This document shows, piece by piece, positions 60,812 to 64,000 of a DNA stretch of 64,000 nucleotides. The translations under genes and the position numbers were made by a program. The stretch is from Drosophila miranda (Eukaryota; Arthropoda; Insecta; Diptera; Drosophilidae). Under the pieces are notes generated by a model. That model was not told the origin of the DNA. It made no database searches and was given only the letters and a program-made list of their open reading frames with translations. Location of the stretch: assembly GCF_003369915.1 (NCBI RefSeq), contig NW_022881603.1, positions 34,903,522 through 34,967,521 on the forward strand. The letters are read 5' to 3'. Each line of letters begins with the position of its first letter. Within the stretch, counting starts at the first letter, position 1.

Positions 60812-63077
60812 CCGAGTCGGCTGGGCGAAACGGGTTGCGTTCCCGAGCTATCTCGGCGTCGGCTAATGGCTCCAGTTGGTAGTCCGTCGTCGGGGTTTCT
60901 GTGATCTCGTCCTGTGGTATCGGGGTTCGTGGCTTACGTGATGTCTGTCGTGTTGGGTTACTACGTGGTGACTCCCGGTTCGATGAGCTGGCCCTGGATT
61001 GATCCAGTGGAGCCGTAGCTGTCTCTGCCCAAGTCCCTTGCTTCCTGCTGTGTCCTGTTGGTGACTCCTGGTTCGATGAGCTGGCCCTGGATTGATCCAG
61101 TGGAGCCGTAGCTGTCTCTGCCCAAGTCCTTTGTTTCCTGCTGTGTCCTGTTGGTGACTCCTGGTTCGACGAGCTGGCCCTGGAGTGATCCAGTGGAGCC
61201 GTAGCTGTCTCTGCCCAAGTCCCTTGCTTCCTGCTGTGTCCTGTTGGTGACTCCTGGTTCGATGAGCTGGCCCTGGATTGATCCAGTGGAGCCGTAGCTG
61301 TCTCTGCCCAAGTCCCTTGCTTCCTGCTGTGTCCTGTTGGTGACTCCTGGTTCGACGAGCTGGCCCTGGATTGATCCAGTGGAGCCGCAGCTGTCTCTGC
61401 CCAAGTCCCTTGCTTCCTGCTGTGTCCTGTTGGTGACTCCTGGCTCGATGAGCTGGCCCTGGATTGATCCAGTGGAGCCGTAGCTGTCTCTGCCCAAGTC
61501 CTTTGTTTCCTGCTGTGTCCTGTTGGTGACTCCTGGTTCGACGAGCTGGCCCTGGAGTGATCCAGTGGAGCCGTAGCTGTCTCTGCCCAAGTCCTTTGTT
61601 TCCTGCTGTGTCCTGTTGGTGACTCCTGGTTCGACGAGCTGGCCCTGGATTGATCCAGTGGAGCCGTAGCTGTCTCTGCCAAAGTCTTCGTTTTGTTGCG
61701 TTTTCCTGTTGGTGTCGGGGTTCGTGCTGGGGAACTGGCCATGGTTGGTTCCATCGGTGTCGCAGTTCTTTCCGTCGTAGCTTTCTTCGTGTCCTGTTGT
61801 GGTGGCGTAGTCCTGGGGTTGTGTCTTGATCTTGTCTGGTAGGGCTTTGCTGTCACTGCGGTTGGATGGTTCGTGGTTGGCTGTGGGGTGTTGGTCTGCG
61901 GCTGGTCTCGGATGGCAGTGGAGTCCGCAAACGTGACAGACCGTGGGCGTGGCTGGGCGGTGCATGATGGTATCGTCCCGGCGGGTTTCTGCTGCAACTT
62001 CAGCTGTAGATATGCCCGTCCGCAGTGGATCCTTGCGCGGATGCCACAGAGGAAGTCGAGCCCCAAGATGAAGTCGTCTAATACCGTGGGGAGTATAAGA
62101 AGAGATACCTGTGTTTCTTGCTGATCCAGGCGCACTGTGACTGCTATCGCTTGGTTGATCTCCTTCCTGGTTCCGTCTGCCAGGCGGATCCTGGTCCTCA
62201 CCTCTCGCCTGTTCTCGGTCGTCTCTATCTCCTTCGCCAGCCGCTCACTGATGAAGGATCGTGTGGCTCCAGTGTCGAGGGTGGCCGCAAATGCTCTCCC
62301 ATTGATGTCCACCAGGGCAGCGATCCTTCCTCCGGTCATTCTTAATGGGTGGTTTTCTCCTGTTCCTGGGTGCGCGCCTCCGTCCATGTCCCAGTTGGGC
62401 GGAGACCCGACCCGTTTCCCGACGCTGGTTTCCGGCAGCAGTTGATGGGCCGGACCCCGGCCACATTCCCAACAGAACAGCTTCTGTCGGTTTGTGCACC
62501 CACCACTGAAATGGCCGTTTTCCCCGCAGTTCCGGCAGGCTCGTTGTACATCGATCGCCTGCTCTTGCTCCTGGCCGATTCCTCGGTTGGCGATCTCGGT
62601 TTTCCCGGGTGTCTCGTGTGTGTTGCCTCGTTGTGGGTTGGTTCCACTGCCGGTATCGGCGGCACGGGGTCGATGGTTCTGCGTGGTCCCGATGCTGCGG
62701 AGTGCGTCTCGGTCCCGTGCGGTTTCGTAGGCCGAGACGAGCTGGGTCAATTCTGTGAGTGATCGGAAATCTTGTCTGCGCGTGTACATTTGATACTCCG
62801 GACGGAGATTTTCGTAGATCCGCTCGAGTTCCTGTTCCCGAGTATACTGGGCTCGTTGCATCATCAGACGCAACTCGATAAGGTAATCCCGGAAGGATTC
62901 CTTGGGCTTCTGTTCCCGACTTCGTATGGTGTCTTCCAGCCGCTGGAAGTATCTGGGGGGCAGGAAGAATTCTAGGAATTCTTTCCGAAAGTCTGTCCAA
63001 TTCTGTCCCTGCATCTGAAAAGTTCGGAACCATCCTTCGGCCTTACCTGTAAGGAGACCGGAGATGGCTCGCGGCAA
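60288..63077 (-). CDS. Gypsy-type gag C-terminal half, protease and repeat region in one frame
   Basis: This open frame of 929 codons starts MPRAISGLLTGKAEGWFRT. The gag core (WTDFRKEFLEFFLPPRYFQR, LRPEYQMYTRRQDF) is followed by the knuckle CRNCGENGHFSGGC and a second Cys-rich motif CWECGRGPAHQLL. The aspartic protease has the catalytic DTGATRSFI and the flap-distal LGLDFLCG. After a Pro/Thr-rich stretch comes an array of seven full and one partial 31-residue units (TAPLDQSRASSSNQESP...RKQGTWAETA). After the array the frame runs past the RT deletion into out-of-frame integrase DNA. The preceding gag part is in another frame (63677-63096), so a one-base break splits gag near 63090. Confidence 0.85.
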   Translation of the reverse strand: MPRAISGLLTGKAEGWFRTFQMQGQNWTDFRKEFLEFFLPPRYFQRLEDTIRSREQKPKESFRDYLIELRLMMQRAQYTREQELERIYENLRPEYQMYTRRQDFRSLTELTQLVSAYETARDRDALRSIGTTQNHRPRAADTGSGTNPQRGNTHETPGKTEIANRGIGQEQEQAIDVQRACRNCGENGHFSGGCTNRQKLFCWECGRGPAHQLLPETSVGKRVGSPPNWDMDGGAHPGTGENHPLRMTGGRIAALVDINGRAFAATLDTGATRSFISERLAKEIETTENRREVRTRIRLADGTRKEINQAIAVTVRLDQQETQVSLLILPTVLDDFILGLDFLCGIRARIHCGRAYLQLKLQQKPAGTIPSCTAQPRPRSVTFADSTAIRDQPQTNTPQPTTNHPTAVTAKPYQTRSRHNPRTTPPQQDTKKATTERTATPMEPTMASSPARTPTPTGKRNKTKTLAETATAPLDQSRASSSNQESPTGHSRKQRTWAETATAPLDHSRASSSNQESPTGHSRKQRTWAETATAPLDQSRASSSSQESPTGHSRKQGTWAETAAAPLDQSRASSSNQESPTGHSRKQGTWAETATAPLDQSRASSSNQESPTGHSRKQGTWAETATAPLDHSRASSSNQESPTGHSRKQRTWAETATAPLDQSRASSSNQESPTGHSRKQGTWAETATAPLDQSRASSSNRESPRSNPTRQTSRKPRTPIPQDEITETPTTDYQLEPLADAEIARERNPFRPADSDDYENAILATITALELEDLSPWQQALYPTTKPHGTSQQDDQNHDRPVHRWRPADMGRAAARTQPSHQQQHIGHHRLQPSIHRTRPGTSVAWSLVRRGDPRTRRSDRDPNRQGQATQGNLRHRTGKYPAGITDAEQELQPTSTRMETHDRDARDATPTSPVQSGGQLRCQTGSQI
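60960..61700 (-). repeat. 93-bp in-frame tandem array, seven full units plus one partial
   Basis: The 31-codon unit repeats without any frame change. Units differ at a few codons: Gln or His after Leu-Asp, Arg or Gly before Thr-Trp. It lies where RT would begin in a complete gypsy-type element, after the protease. Confidence 0.9.
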
Positions 63078-63095
63078 CTGCTCTGGGCTCCCGCC

Positions 63096-63677
63096 TTATG
63101 ATTCCACTCGCTCCTCGAGCCTTTCGATGAACGCTAGTGGGTCCGCGTTGCCGTCGAAAGTAAATCCCCATTTCCGGAGTTTGTCCGCCAGTAACGAGTA
63201 CGAGATCTCACCCCCTCCGGGGCGTGAGACCCGATGTCCCTGAGGAAGACGTGGATGTTCTCCTTCCGTGGTTGTCTGGTGGCTAGGCGTGGCCAGGGGT
63301 CCAGCGGTAGTGGGTACTGGCGCGTGGTTCTTGCTGGACGCCTCTGGTCTGGTTCCTTGGAGTGGTCCTTGGGCAGCTCGTTGTGGTTGCTCGTCCTGGG
63401 CGGCCGGTGTCTCGGTTGCTGACTCGCGGTATCCGTGGGTGGATCCTTGGCTCGTGCTGGGCAGCTCGGGTACACTTAATCGCAGTTTTGGTCCCTCCTT
63501 GCTGTCTTCCATCTTCGTCCGGCTCTCTGGCCCGGGTGACGTGGCTGGACTCCGGTGGTCCCTGGGGCTCGGTATGTTCCCAAAGTGCGTAGCCAATTCA
63601 TCCAGCCTTGCCTGCACGGCTTCGGGGTGCCCAGGGCGTGCGATGAATGCGGTGATCCGGCTCCGTAGATCCTCCAC
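63096..63677 (-). CDS. Gypsy-type gag, N-terminal part
   Basis: This open frame of 193 codons starts MEDLRSRITAFIARPGHPEA. It is Pro/Ser/Thr-rich and low-complexity in the middle. The end (SYSLLADKLRKWGFTFDGNADPLAFIERLEERVES) resembles the start of a retrotransposon gag domain, which continues in the next frame from 63077. The split is a frame break of one base or a few bases, so this gag is probably not made whole. Confidence 0.75.
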   Translation of the reverse strand: MEDLRSRITAFIARPGHPEAVQARLDELATHFGNIPSPRDHRSPATSPGPESRTKMEDSKEGPKLRLSVPELPSTSQGSTHGYRESATETPAAQDEQPQRAAQGPLQGTRPEASSKNHAPVPTTAGPLATPSHQTTTEGEHPRLPQGHRVSRPGGGEISYSLLADKLRKWGFTFDGNADPLAFIERLEERVES

Positions 63678-63804
63678 CGTCTAGGTTTCTCCTAGTCCAA
63701 ACTCCTTAGCCAGGCTCTGCAGCTCGTCCTTCCTGCGGGACGCTATCCAGCGGATGTTCATCCTGATCCTGTTCCACTAATAATGGCACCGGTGTGAGTC
63801 GTTA

Positions 63805-64000
63805 TCAGCACGGTACTGGGTCAGGGCTCCTATACTAGGATACGCGGCACTGGGTGGAGAGTCCTGTTCGAAGGACACGCGGCACGGTACTGGATCGGGG
63901 ATCCTATACTAGGATACACGGCACTGGGGTGGGGGGATCCTGTCGAAGGATACGTGGCGAGGTACTGGATCGGTGATCCTATGCTGGGATACACGGCACT
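63805..64000. repeat. Tandem repeat of about 77 bp at the window edge
   Basis: Units contain cggtactggatcgg, gatcctatactaggatac, cggcactgg and tcctgttcgaagga in order, starting near 63809, 63886 and 63961. It continues beyond the window and lies upstream of gag, so it is probably the untranslated leader of the element. Confidence 0.75.

Larger units (their letters stand above)
59348..64000 (-). mobile_element. Gypsy-type LTR retroelement, RT deleted, runs off the window
   Basis: Read on the minus strand: a tandem-repeat leader (about 63805-64000), gag with zinc knuckles (63677 to ~62460), an aspartic protease (about 62260), a 93-bp repeat array (60960-61700) and then the C-terminal part of integrase (60740-60150). 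Reverse transcriptase, RNase H and the first half of integrase are missing. Downstream, GC-rich frames at 59348-60074 have no known domain. GC content is higher than in the host genes. The 5' LTR lies outside the window. Confidence 0.85.

Noticed and set aside
60960-61700. CRISPR-like regular array
   Set aside because: The units are contiguous 93-bp coding repeats with no spacers, inside a retroelement frame of an animal genome.

Overview
This is a Drosophila window. The host genes are calpain-A, focal adhesion kinase, the elongation factor Spt5, two secreted phospholipases A2, a Nop9-type Pumilio protein and a two-pore K+ channel. They have short fly introns and fly promoter motifs. From memory, CalpA, Fak and Spt5 are neighbours in D. 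melanogaster 56C-D (Muller element C). The many DINE-1/ISY-type Helitrons suggest the obscura group. Four of the seven host genes carry coding lesions and well over half of the window is transposon-derived, which fits a degenerating copy of Muller C such as the D. miranda neo-Y. That chromosome assignment is inference. Most lesions are single-base deletions, so assembly error must be excluded.

Layout. 1-5.9 kb: an I/Jockey-type LINE, preceded by a partial second copy. 5.9-14.1 kb: CalpA (+) with one Helitron upstream and two in introns. 15.1-20.7 kb: Fak (-), convergent with CalpA. 21.0-26.5 kb: a complete but damaged Ty3/gypsy-type LTR element (-) with two LTRs and a 4-bp target duplication, inserted between Fak and Spt5. 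27.6-31.7 kb: Spt5 (+), apparently intact. 32.1-33.8 kb: two convergent phospholipase A2 genes. 33.9-35.9 kb: Nop9-like pseudogene (-) with a dead LINE fragment 38 bp upstream of its start codon. 36.2-40.4 kb: inverted copies of a 0.6-kb module (here called R) around two Helitrons. 40.4-45.3 kb: a LOA/Bilbo/TRIM-type LINE (-) ending in four TTAGG units. 45.3-48.1 kb: three Helitron copies. 48.1-49.4 kb: an unrecognised duplicated gene, copy 1. 49.5-51.1 kb: K2P channel pseudogene (-). 52.0-54.9 kb: a chimeric Helitron and a normal one. 55.0-56.75 kb: second copy of R plus the duplicated gene, truncated. 56.8-59.1 kb: GC-rich tandem repeats and a Helitron. 59.3-64.0 kb: a gypsy-type element (-) lacking RT, with a 93-bp in-frame repeat array, running off the window.

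How it fits together. The host genes are unrelated single-copy genes that share a neighbourhood. What links them is the state of the region: Spt5 and the phospholipases read cleanly, CalpA and Fak each have one lesion, and Nop9 and the K2P channel have several. The least expected item is the duplicated unrecognised gene with its upstream R module. It exists in two direct copies that have lost different segments, with a third R copy inverted nearby, as expected of recent segmental amplification in a repeat-rich, low-recombination region.
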